Of a DNA stretch of 64,000 nucleotides, positions 8,093 through 15,006 are shown in pieces. Under the pieces are notes generated by a model. That model saw only the letters and a program-made list of their open reading frames with translations. It was not told the origin of the DNA and did not search any database. Source of the stretch: CAWCTD01 sp963798455 (GTDB taxonomy: Bacteria; Acidobacteriota; Terriglobia; Bryobacterales; Bryobacteraceae); NCBI GenBank assembly GCA_963798455.1, contig CAWCTD010000003.1, forward strand, positions 3,596,001 through 3,660,000. The letters run 5' to 3'. The translations under genes and the position numbers were made by a program. The first letter of the stretch is position 1. Every line of letters begins with the position of its first letter.

Positions 8093-9661
8093 TCACTTCC
8101 AGCACTCAATCATTACAACCGCACCCTTCGCCTTCTCGGCAATAACCGTAGTCGCAAGCGCGGAACTTGAGGGCGAGGTCGTGTAGGTCACGCCGCTGCT
8201 ATCGAGGAAAGTCCGGACTACCGAACCCTTCACAGCAAAGTTGACGTTTTGCGTCACGTCACCCAATACTGAGGCCACCTTCAGCGAGTTGAGCTTGCTG
8301 CTGACAATCCCTACCACGTTGCCGCTTTGGTCCAACAGAGGCCCGCCGCTGTTCCCCGGTTGCACTGGCGCAGTGATTTGGACCATTCGGGTGTCGTCCT
8401 GGATGCCAGCGAGTGCACTGACTGTGCCAGTCGTGAGGCTCATGGATGATGTCAGGAGTCCTTGGAGAGGGTAACCGGCAGTGATGACGTTCTGTCCAAG
8501 CCTGAGTTGCTGGTTCTCGCTGAACGTGAGCTGGGAAGTAACCAGCTTTACCGGTCCCACCACCGCTAGGTCGTTTCCCCTGTCTTGCGCCAGCACCTTC
8601 ACTTCCTCCTTGCCACTTTGAGTCCTCACAAACAGGCTTGCGCACGCCTCCACGACGTGGTGATTGGTGAGTATGTGCCCTTTCTGGTTCACCCAGAAGC
8701 CTGTACCACTACTTGCCAATTGAGAGGCTCCTGGCAGGATACCTGCCCGCCGGACTGATGGACTGTCTCCGGGTCCTTTCGGCCGCCACTCGCGGGCCAA
8801 TGCCTGCGCCTCTGCGATCTGGATGGAAATCATGCGGGTGGCCACCTGGTCCCTCAGTTTTGCTGCTTCCGTCTGGCCACCACTGCTTGCTAGGTTAAGC
8901 CACATGTGAGCCAACACGTAGTCCTGCGCCAGCCCTTCGCCTGCGAAGTACTTGATGCCGAGGCCCCACTGGGCCCTAGCGTTCCCCTGCTCAGCGGCCT
9001 TGCGGTACCAGCGGACCGCCTCCGCGTTGTCTCTCGGCACACCCCGGCCAAAGTCGTACGTGAAGCCGAGGTTGTATTGCGCCTCGGCCCGCCCCTGCTC
9101 GGCAGCCTTGCGGAACCAGCGGACCGCCTCGGCGTGGTCCTGCGTTACGCCGTAGCCGTTCGCGTACATAGCGCCGAGGCTAGTCTGCGCGGCGGCCTGC
9201 CCCTGCTCAGCGGCCTTGCGGTACCAGCGGACCGCCTGCGCGTAGTCTTGCGGCACACCCTGGCCAAAGGCGTACATCAAGCCGAGGTTGTATTGCGCGT
9301 CGGCTAGACCCTGCTCGGCGGCCTTGCGGGACCAGCGGACCGCTTCGGCGTAGTCTTGCGGCACACCCTTCCCCTCGTGGTACATCACGCTGAGGTTGTG
9401 CTGCGCCTCGGCCCGCCCTTGCTCGGCAGCCTTGCGGAACCAGCGGCCCGCCTCGGCGTAGCCTTGCGCTACATCGTACATTACGCCGACACAGTACTGC
9501 GCCTCGGCATTGCCCTGCTCGGCTAGCGACAACCACACCTTGAACGCTGTGGAGTAGTCCCCTTTGTCGTAGGCATGTCTAGCGGCAGCGAGGTCGTCGG
9601 CTGCACTCAGGTTCAGCGAAGCGAGCAGGAGGAAGAGAACGGAGACCGAAACTCGCCGCAT
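8093..9661 (-). CDS. Exported Sel1-repeat protein with C-terminal trypsin-like protease domain
   Basis: 522 residues from ATG 9661 (GGAG upstream), beginning with a signal peptide ending near LSAADD. Residues about 48-260 are six Sel1-type repeats of 36 residues (AEAQYNLGxMY...AVRWxRKAAEQG), forming a helical solenoid for protein binding. Residues about 310-480 are a trypsin-like domain with the full triad: His335 in TNHHVV, Asp364 in GNDLAVV, Ser438 in QPGNSGGP. The fusion suggests a periplasmic HtrA-like protease that recruits substrates or partners through its repeats; it has no PDZ domain. The repeats are mirrored in the DNA as roughly 108-bp periodicity between 8940 and 9540. Domain calls are firm; substrate is unknown. 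Confidence 0.85.
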   Translation of the reverse strand: MRRVSVSVLFLLLASLNLSAADDLAAARHAYDKGDYSTAFKVWLSLAEQGNAEAQYCVGVMYDVAQGYAEAGRWFRKAAEQGRAEAQHNLSVMYHEGKGVPQDYAEAVRWSRKAAEQGLADAQYNLGLMYAFGQGVPQDYAQAVRWYRKAAEQGQAAAQTSLGAMYANGYGVTQDHAEAVRWFRKAAEQGRAEAQYNLGFTYDFGRGVPRDNAEAVRWYRKAAEQGNARAQWGLGIKYFAGEGLAQDYVLAHMWLNLASSGGQTEAAKLRDQVATRMISIQIAEAQALAREWRPKGPGDSPSVRRAGILPGASQLASSGTGFWVNQKGHILTNHHVVEACASLFVRTQSGKEEVKVLAQDRGNDLAVVGPVKLVTSQLTFSENQQLRLGQNVITAGYPLQGLLTSSMSLTTGTVSALAGIQDDTRMVQITAPVQPGNSGGPLLDQSGNVVGIVSSKLNSLKVASVLGDVTQNVNFAVKGSVVRTFLDSSGVTYTTSPSSSALATTVIAEKAKGAVVMIECWK

Positions 9662-9749
9662 CAAAAGACTCCAGTGTCGGATATCGTAGCACTGTTGTAG
9701 GCGCACCGTCCTGCCGTGCTGACCAAAATCAGGATTACCGCCCAGATGC

Positions 9750-9890
9750 CTATGGGACGGCCTGCTGTCGGACCGCAGTCAGGATCTTGTTGATCGTCTT
9801 CCCCCACCATCGTTCGCCAGTTCGGGGTTCAGAGCCTTCTGCGTTCAGGGCCTCCGCTATGCGGTCAAAACCGCTGAGGTTCTGGAGCGC
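9750..9890 (-). pseudogene. C-terminal remnant of a serine recombinase (resolvase/invertase type)
   Basis: The last 45 or so residues of this frame (FDRIAEALNAEG, then PRTGERWWGKTINKIL) match the recombinase-domain tail of large serine recombinases, where a helix-turn-helix segment recognises the site. Upstream the frame is open but low-complexity and unrelated, and no catalytic domain is present. Together with the integrase and transposase remnants nearby it marks an old mobile-element insertion zone. Recognised by pattern only. Confidence 0.45.
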
Positions 9891-10117
9891 ATGAAGGCGT
9901 TGAGGGGCGCTAGGCCGCCCGGAAACGGCTCCACGCTCCGCAGACCGCCGTGTCGGGACCGCAAGACGGATTGCTGGGGAGAAGTCAAGGGCTTTTCCCA
10001 ACAGGAATCGGCCGTCGGCACGTGGAGGGTGAGCGGTTCCTGCGGAAACAGCTCGCCGGCAACACGCGACCGCCGCCCGTCCGGGATCGTCCCGTTCAGA
10101 TCGCTTGACTGGCATGC

Positions 10118-10290
10118 CGAACTGAGGTCTAATCGGGGACGTTGCTGCTGCTGTTTGAGGATAGTTGCGACGTGCGAACAGTGCAGGAGCCGTTGGGGCA
10201 CAAATACGTCCAGACGACGCCGAACTTCACGCATCTGTTGAACCGTTGGGACCGTGGGGTCCGCCCCCCTCGACCGGCTCTGGAAGCGTG
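10118..10290 (+). pseudogene. Decayed integron-integrase-type tyrosine recombinase, C-terminus
   Basis: The frame starting near 10142 reads DVRTVQEPLGHKYVQTT, then THLLNR and RGVRPP. This follows integron integrases, which have DIRTVQELLGHK, then a Tyr in xxYTHVLNR, then GVRSP. The catalytic tyrosine position is Phe (NFTHLL). Just upstream, CTGAGG at 10122 in another frame recalls the LRH box, so a frameshift separates the two catalytic boxes. It is clearly non-functional. It is transcribed toward the attC site at 10737, which is not the canonical divergent intI/cassette arrangement. Confidence 0.6.
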
Positions 10291-10520
10291 CCTGCGGCGA
10301 GACCCTTGGGATCATGCCGACCGGCCGGTCCGCATAAGACTGTTGAGGAAACTCGGGGAATGGAACGGAAGTGGTTACATGGCGAGCACTTGCCTCCCGG
10401 AGCCCGCAGGTGGCGGTTTAGCTTTAGGCTGACCAGGCGCAGGTTTATCCAGGCTGGCCTAAACGTGAGGTAGGCGGCGAGGGCAGCGGTGGAAAGAGAG
10501 CATTTTGGCGAGGAATCTCG

Positions 10521-10718
10521 ATGAGTAAAGGAGGCATTCCGCTTGAAGATTGGTCTGGAGCGAGAGCCACCAACGAACTCCACCAGACGATGAAGAAATT
10601 CGTCGAGGCAAGCAACCGATCATCGAGGAGAATGCTGCAGCTCACGTGGGCAATCTTCTTCCTGACGGTTGCCATGCTCTCTGCTGTGGTAGTGCAGATC
10701 GTGCTTGCGTTTCATTAA
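10521..10718 (+). CDS. Small single-pass membrane protein, likely integron gene-cassette product
   Basis: 65 residues with a polar amphipathic N-half (NELHQTMKKFVEAS) and one long hydrophobic helix near the C-terminus (residues about 40-63). AGGA stands six bases before ATG 10521. An attC site begins 18 bp after its stop, the geometry of an integron gene cassette. Its function is unknown; tiny one-helix proteins of this shape are common among cassette ORFs. The combination of ribosome site, sensible composition and attC makes it credible despite its size. Confidence 0.6.
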   Translation: MSKGGIPLEDWSGARATNELHQTMKKFVEASNRSSRRMLQLTWAIFFLTVAMLSAVVVQIVLAFH

Positions 10719-10736
10719 TCGTTTGCAGAAGGGCAC

Positions 10737-10800
10737 GTCTAACTAGCCGCTCCGGGCGACGGCCAAAAGCGGGCCGCGCCTGAGCGGCCGGTCGTTAGGC
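10737..10800 (+). other. attC recombination site of an integron gene cassette
   Basis: A 64-bp imperfect palindrome. The outer boxes are GTCTAAC (10737-10743) and GTTAGGC (10794-10800), complementary except one position and matching the RYYYAAC / GTTRRRY consensus. The inner boxes are GCCGCTC (10746-10752) and GAGCGGC (10782-10788), perfectly complementary. The central loop is GC-rich. It sits between two plus-strand ORFs, directly after one stop and 18 bp before the next start, as expected for a cassette junction. Confidence 0.75.
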
Positions 10801-10818
10801 TGATACGAAGGGCCAGGA

Positions 10819-11646
10819 ATGTTTGTTACTTTGACACCAAAGACGTTGAACGGCCAAGAGGTCGTGGCGCAACACGGCCCGCTTTGGCACGTCAGGCAGG
10901 AGGCGGATCGGGTTCAATTCACACAGCGACTTGGGCCATGGATTCTCGTCGAATCTCGCCACGATTTGCGCTGGATCCACCGAAGAGATGACGCAGACTT
11001 CCTTGTGGAACCCTATGCGTTGGACCCCGCCGCGAACCAAGGCGAGACCCTGCGCGAGCAGTTGACGTATATCGGCCCAGCAGAAGTCCCCCCTGGGGGT
11101 GGCAGAGCAGCCCAGGAGCAGGAGACTCACAAGGGAGCATCCAGGAAGAGTCCCATGTTAGCTGCCATCCTCGGCTTCGTCTTCGGGCCGTTTGGTTATC
11201 TCTGTATCGGATGGCGCTATGCCGTAATGGCCTTCAGTGTATTCGCCACCTTCGTTCTTGTTATCGGTCTGCCTGCCTTCCCAATCCCATCATGGATCAA
11301 GTACATCATTCTTCCAGTGGTCAGCTGGAAGGCTTGGACGATCGTTTCCGTGCGAAACACATTGCTTGATACGGACAGCGAGACCGCCGAGAAGCTCAAC
11401 ACATTTCCTGTTGCCGCTATGGCGATGTCCGACCTTCTCGTAGGTGTCGGAATGTTCTATGCTGGGGCTTTGGGCTTGTATGCCGGTGTCACACTCGCCC
11501 TTGAAGGAGCCGTCGTTAAGGGTGCGCTGATGATAGTCGTCGGAACTCCCCTTGCCGTTTGGCTTGCGAGCCTTGTGTTCGGAATCATCGCTTTCGGTAT
11601 TGACACGGTGTTCGCCCCCAGTATGGAGAACTTGTTCCGCAGATAG
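10819..11646 (+). CDS. Hypothetical membrane protein in second cassette position
   Basis: 275 residues. The first 95 are soluble and include a motif-like stretch (PLWHVRQEADRVQF and WIHRRDDADFLVEPY); a charged linker follows, then five or so hydrophobic segments from residue 115 to the end. No known family recognised. ATG 10819 begins 18 bp after the attC right end. The AGGA is almost adjacent to the start, so initiation may be inefficient. No attC is visible after its stop; instead a transposase remnant begins close by, so the cassette's own downstream site may have been lost. Cassette origin is inferred from position. Confidence 0.6.
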   Translation: MFVTLTPKTLNGQEVVAQHGPLWHVRQEADRVQFTQRLGPWILVESRHDLRWIHRRDDADFLVEPYALDPAANQGETLREQLTYIGPAEVPPGGGRAAQEQETHKGASRKSPMLAAILGFVFGPFGYLCIGWRYAVMAFSVFATFVLVIGLPAFPIPSWIKYIILPVVSWKAWTIVSVRNTLLDTDSETAEKLNTFPVAAMAMSDLLVGVGMFYAGALGLYAGVTLALEGAVVKGALMIVVGTPLAVWLASLVFGIIAFGIDTVFAPSMENLFRR

Positions 11647-11671
11647 GTGCTGATACGCTGGGGGCCGCCTG

Positions 11672-11900
11672 TAATAGCGGGCTTGCTTGATCAGGCGTCC
11701 GCCGGTCTTGAACAACCGCTGTTGCAGCCTAGTCAGCGACCAGTTACCGACTCGCAGCGGTGGCACCAGCCTCCGCCAGAGGTTTCCCAGGTTGTAAACG
11801 ATCACGCTCAACCAGAGGCGCACCTCGTTGCAGCGGAATCGGAGGCAGCTCAATCGGGCCATCTTGTTGACGGCCTGCGGAGGAAACCTTCCGCTAGGTG
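11672..11900 (-). mobile_element. IS1380-family transposase C-terminal remnant
   Basis: On the minus strand the frame gives QAVNKMARLSCLRF, then RCNEVRLWLS, YNLGNLWRRL and NWSLTRLQQRL. This is the conserved tail of IS1380-type DDE transposases. The match ends around ARYY near 11675 and the rest of the frame is a shadow of the preceding gene. The catalytic DDE domain, start codon and terminal inverted repeats are absent, so this is a dead fragment. Confidence 0.7.
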
Positions 11901-11953
11901 AACGTATCCCGTTACCTCAAGGACCGCCGGGACCAGAAGAGGAAGCAAGTTTT

Positions 11954-11988
11954 TTGAGAAATTTAAACTAGTAGTTTATAATTCTCAT
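11954..11988 (+). promoter_or_regulatory. Consensus promoter with palindromic operator; leaderless start
   Basis: TTGAGA (11954-11959), a 17-bp spacer, and a perfect TATAAT (11977-11982). The spacer and -10 overlap the palindrome TAAACTAGTAGTTTA (11964-11978), extended by GAGAA on the left and TTCTC on the right. The expected start site, seven bases after TATAAT, is the A of the ATG at 11989, so the mRNA should be leaderless. The palindrome covering the -10 suggests repression by a dimeric regulator. Confidence 0.75.
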
Positions 11989-13191
11989 ATGAGATTCATT
12001 CCCAGAGCCATCCAAAGTGCGGTGCTGGAAGCATCTCGAAGCTTCCCTGCCGTGGTGCTGACGGGGCCACGCCGCGCAGGGAAGACGACCGTCCTGCGCC
12101 GGCTCTTCCCGCGCGCCAGCTATGTACTGCTGGAAGATCCCGACGTGCGGGCCCGCGCGCAGTCCGACCCCCGCGCCCTGATCGAGGAACTCCGGCTTCC
12201 TGCTTTGCTCGACGAGATCCAGAACGTGCCGGAGCTACTCGCCTACGTGAGGACGCGCATCGATCAGAACCCCCGAAAGATGGGCCAGTGGCTGTTCACT
12301 GGCTCCCAGGAGGCTCCCCTGATGCAAGGCGTCAGCGAGTCCATGGCGGGACGCGCTGCCATCCTCCAGTTGTTGCCGGTCAGCCTGGTCGAGTCGGATC
12401 GCGTCAGCCTTCTTCTCGGGGGTTATCCCGAAGTGCTGGCGCGTCCCAGGGGGCGGGGATTGTGGTTCAGTTCCTACGTTCAAACCTATTTGGAACGCGA
12501 CGTCCGCGCCGTTACGAATATCCGGGATCTGGCTACGTTTCGGCGTTTCCTGGCCCTCGTGGCCAGCCGCCACGGGCAGATCCTGAACAAGACCGATCTG
12601 GCTGCTCCGCTTGGCGTTTCTGTTCCGACCGTGGGCGACTGGCTGCACGTGTTGGAGATCACCGGCCAGATCATGTTGGTTCCGCCCTACTTCGAGAACT
12701 TCGGCAAGCGTCTTGTCAAGTCCCCCAAGGTGTATCTCGGGGATCCGGGGTTGGCCTGCTACCTCCTAGGGATCACAACGCAGGCGGAGCTGGATCGGTC
12801 TCCGTTTCTCGGCGCTTTGTTCGAGGGATATGTGGCTGCGGAGGTCCTGAAGAGCCAGGTCAACCAGGGCCGGCGGAAGGAGCTTTACCACTTCCGCGAT
12901 CAACAGGGGCTGGAGGTGGATTTCCTCTTCCCCAGTGGCGGCGGTGGTCTATGGATGGTGGAGTGCAAAGCCTCCAAGACCGTTCAGCCGGCCATGGCAG
13001 GGCCATTGCGGGTTTTGCGGCGTTCCATGGGAGACAACGTGCCAGTCCGGTTGACCGTCATCCATCGCACGTCGACCACAGCGCCGCCGAGTCGCGCGCT
13101 CGCGCCGGGGGCAGATGCGCTGGATGTACTGGACTTCGTGAAAACCCTGAATGGATTGCCTGGCAGGGCGCTCAGCCAACACAAGATGTAG
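11989..13191 (+). CDS. AAA ATPase with C-terminal DUF4143 domain
   Basis: 400 residues. The N-terminal AAA_14-type ATPase has Walker A GPRRAGKTT (about 26-34) and a Walker B-like PALLDEIQ (about 70-77). The C-terminal half (from about residue 180) is DUF4143, ending with the nuclease-like pattern EVDFLF then WMVECKASKT. Members of this family are widespread, often patchily distributed, and of unclear function; links to toxin or defence behaviour have been proposed but not settled. The gene is isolated between mobile remnants and housekeeping genes and has its own strong, apparently regulated promoter. Transfer is plausible. Confidence 0.85.
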   Translation: MRFIPRAIQSAVLEASRSFPAVVLTGPRRAGKTTVLRRLFPRASYVLLEDPDVRARAQSDPRALIEELRLPALLDEIQNVPELLAYVRTRIDQNPRKMGQWLFTGSQEAPLMQGVSESMAGRAAILQLLPVSLVESDRVSLLLGGYPEVLARPRGRGLWFSSYVQTYLERDVRAVTNIRDLATFRRFLALVASRHGQILNKTDLAAPLGVSVPTVGDWLHVLEITGQIMLVPPYFENFGKRLVKSPKVYLGDPGLACYLLGITTQAELDRSPFLGALFEGYVAAEVLKSQVNQGRRKELYHFRDQQGLEVDFLFPSGGGGLWMVECKASKTVQPAMAGPLRVLRRSMGDNVPVRLTVIHRTSTTAPPSRALAPGADALDVLDFVKTLNGLPGRALSQHKM

Positions 13192-13299
13192 AATGCGGTT
13201 CGGCAAATTTTCGGCTTGTGCGCTTGTGCAGCCGGATACAGCGCTCATGAATTGGACAGAACCGGTCAGGGCCACGGCGCTGCCTGGCGCCAGGTCATG

Positions 13300-13866
13300 T
13301 CACTGTCGTGTCGCACACCCGGGGCGTCGCGAACCGCGAAGCGTCCGCGCGCCTCGCCAGGCGTAGTGGATTCCACTCCAGCCCGTGGTGATGCCCGTCA
13401 TCGCCGGCAGCACCGCGGCCCACACGGAGAGGCCGGCCGGCGGGAACGCCTGGTTTGCGATAACCACGACGCCGGTGACGATCTGGACCAAAGTGCTCAG
13501 CTTGCCCCACGCGGAAGGAGCGAAATTCCGCTGCCGGGTCGCCGCCAGCGCTGCTCCGGCGAAAGCGAGGATGAGCAGGTCGCGACCGACCACAATTACC
13601 ACCAGCCATACAGGGATCAGGGCCGCCCAACCAAGCGAGAGGTAGACGGTCACCAGCAGCGCCTTGTCGGCGACCGGGTCCAGATAGGCGCCCACGCGCG
13701 TGACACAGTCGTAGCGGCGCGCCAGATAGCCGTCGATTCCGTCCGTGATGCCCGCCACCACGAGCAACAGGAGGGCTTGCCGGTAGCCCCGATGCACCAG
13801 GGACACCGCCACCCAAGGAGCGAGGAACAGGCGCGTGAACGTGAGAAGGTTGGGCAGCCAGGACAT
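13300..13866 (-). CDS. pgsA: CDP-diacylglycerol-glycerol-3-phosphate 3-phosphatidyltransferase-type enzyme
   Basis: Inner-membrane enzyme of the CDP-alcohol phosphatidyltransferase family, committing CDP-diacylglycerol to phosphatidylglycerol. The 188-residue protein has about five membrane helices and the catalytic signature DGIDGYLARR...GAYLDPVADK (about residues 42-69), with all Asp residues present. It begins NLLTFTRLFLAPW, typical of PgsA. An overlapping frame (13295-13879) is longer but has no such motif. It lies 64 bp after lpxC on the same strand. Substrate specificity (PgsA versus a related alcohol) is inferred. Confidence 0.85.
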   Translation of the reverse strand: MSWLPNLLTFTRLFLAPWVAVSLVHRGYRQALLLLVVAGITDGIDGYLARRYDCVTRVGAYLDPVADKALLVTVYLSLGWAALIPVWLVVIVVGRDLLILAFAGAALAATRQRNFAPSAWGKLSTLVQIVTGVVVIANQAFPPAGLSVWAAVLPAMTGITTGWSGIHYAWRGARTLRGSRRPGCATRQ

Positions 13867-13877
13867 GGGAGAATCTC

Positions 13878-13901
13878 ACGCAAAGACGCGAAGACGCAAA
13901 G
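13878..13901. repeat. Short tandem repeat of the CGCAAAGACGCGAAGACGC type
   Basis: Between lpxC and pgsA the plus strand has three near-identical copies of an AAGACGC-like 8-9-mer in a row (AAAGACGC, GAAGACGC, AAAG). Similar AAGACGCAAAG strings recur in intergenic DNA of many environmental genomes. No function can be assigned. Confidence 0.5.
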
Positions 13902-13930
13902 CCATGATGTGTTTGTCGCGCCGGCAGTCC

Positions 13931-14821
13931 TCAGGATACCAGCGCGTGGGCGACCCTGGAGGAGAGCTGGTCGAAGCTCAGGACCTCGTATAAAGAAGGA
14001 TCGGACATGAGCCTCGCCACCAGCGCCACGTGCATGGCGTGCCCGGCGCGCTCCGCGATCACGTGACCAAGCAGCGGCCGGCCCACCAGCGCCAGGTCGC
14101 CGATCAGGTCCAGCGCCTTGTGGCGGCAGCACTCGTCGGGAAAGCGGAGGCCGCCGGGGTTCATCACACTCGTGCGGTCGAAGCAGACCGCGTTTTCGAG
14201 CGACGCCCCCCGGATCAGGCCCATGTTGCGCATCTGGTCCAGCTCGTAGGCAAACCCGAATGTGCGCGCCGGCGCGATGTCCGAGGCATAGCGGTCGGGG
14301 CTGACCTCCAGTTCCAAGGTCTGCCTGCCAACCAGCGGGTGGTCAAAGTAGACGTCGCAGGTCAGCACGAAGCGATCCGAAGGAAGGATGGAGATCCGCC
14401 TGTCCCGATCCTCGACCGTGACCGGGCGCCGGATGCGGAGGTACCGCCGCCGCCGGCGGTGTGTTCTCAGGCCCGCATCCGTGATCATCTTCACGAAGGG
14501 GAGCCCGCTGCCGTCGAGGATGGGAACTTCGAGGTTGTCGATCTCCACATAGGCGTTGTCGAGACCCATGCTGTAGAACACGCTGAGCAAGTGCTCCGTG
14601 GTCGAAATCAGCACGCCTTGCCGCATCAGGCTGGTGGCGTAACTGACGCGGGCGACGTGCCGCCAACTGGCCTGGATCGGGAAGCGGTCCAGGTCGGTGC
14701 GCAGGAAGACGATGCCTGTCGATGGCGGCGCCGGCAGAATCCTGATGGATACGGGCACGCCGCTGTGCAAGCCCACTCCGGAAGCCCCTACCGGGCGTTG
14801 AACCGTGGTCTCAAATCGCAA
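13931..14821 (-). CDS. lpxC: UDP-3-O-acyl-N-acetylglucosamine deacetylase
   Basis: Catalyses the committed step of lipid A synthesis, showing that the organism makes lipopolysaccharide. 296 residues. Seen: GVGLHSG near the start, zinc-ligand motif STTEHLLS, PARTFGF, and DECCRHKALDLIGDLAL with the second zinc ligands, then GHVIAERAGHAMHV. The start is a TTG at 14821 supported by GGAG seven bases upstream and by alignment of the N-terminus. DECCRHK is a slight variant of the more common DEFVRHK. It is divergent from polA and followed by pgsA. Confidence 0.95.
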   Translation of the reverse strand: MRFETTVQRPVGASGVGLHSGVPVSIRILPAPPSTGIVFLRTDLDRFPIQASWRHVARVSYATSLMRQGVLISTTEHLLSVFYSMGLDNAYVEIDNLEVPILDGSGLPFVKMITDAGLRTHRRRRRYLRIRRPVTVEDRDRRISILPSDRFVLTCDVYFDHPLVGRQTLELEVSPDRYASDIAPARTFGFAYELDQMRNMGLIRGASLENAVCFDRTSVMNPGGLRFPDECCRHKALDLIGDLALVGRPLLGHVIAERAGHAMHVALVARLMSDPSLYEVLSFDQLSSRVAHALVS

Positions 14822-14873
14822 TCGTTCGCTCCACCGCCTGTGCCGACCTATGTCCTTCTAACTTTACATGCAA

Positions 14874-14919
14874 TCGATGCACCAAGCTACACTCCTTTTT
14901 TTGCAATAACTTGCATCGA
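14874..14919. promoter_or_regulatory. Inverted repeat in the lpxC-polA divergent promoter region
   Basis: TCGATGCA (14874-14881) and TGCATCGA (14912-14919) form a perfect 8-bp inverted repeat separated by 30 bp, in the only AT-rich part of the 185-bp divergent spacer. It could be a shared operator for lpxC and polA. No trans factor can be named. Confidence 0.3.
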
Positions 14920-15006
14920 GCATACTGTTGTAGTTTTGCTACATGTCTTTAGGCGGGTGTGGCAGGAATACCTCCCTTTTGCCCCCAGGGGTATGATTGG
15001 GGAAGC

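Noticed and set aside
8940..9540. Regular 108-bp repeats resembling a CRISPR or tandem-repeat array
   Set aside because: The periodicity equals 36 codons and is fully explained by Sel1 protein repeats; there are no unique spacers between short palindromic repeats.
10142..10432. Functional small gene over the integrase remnant
   Set aside because: Past the integrase-like part the frame is low-complexity, the catalytic Tyr is Phe, and there is no ribosome site.
13295..13879. 194-codon frame overlapping pgsA
   Set aside because: Arg/Gly-rich shadow; the CDP-alcohol transferase signature lies in the 13300-13866 frame.
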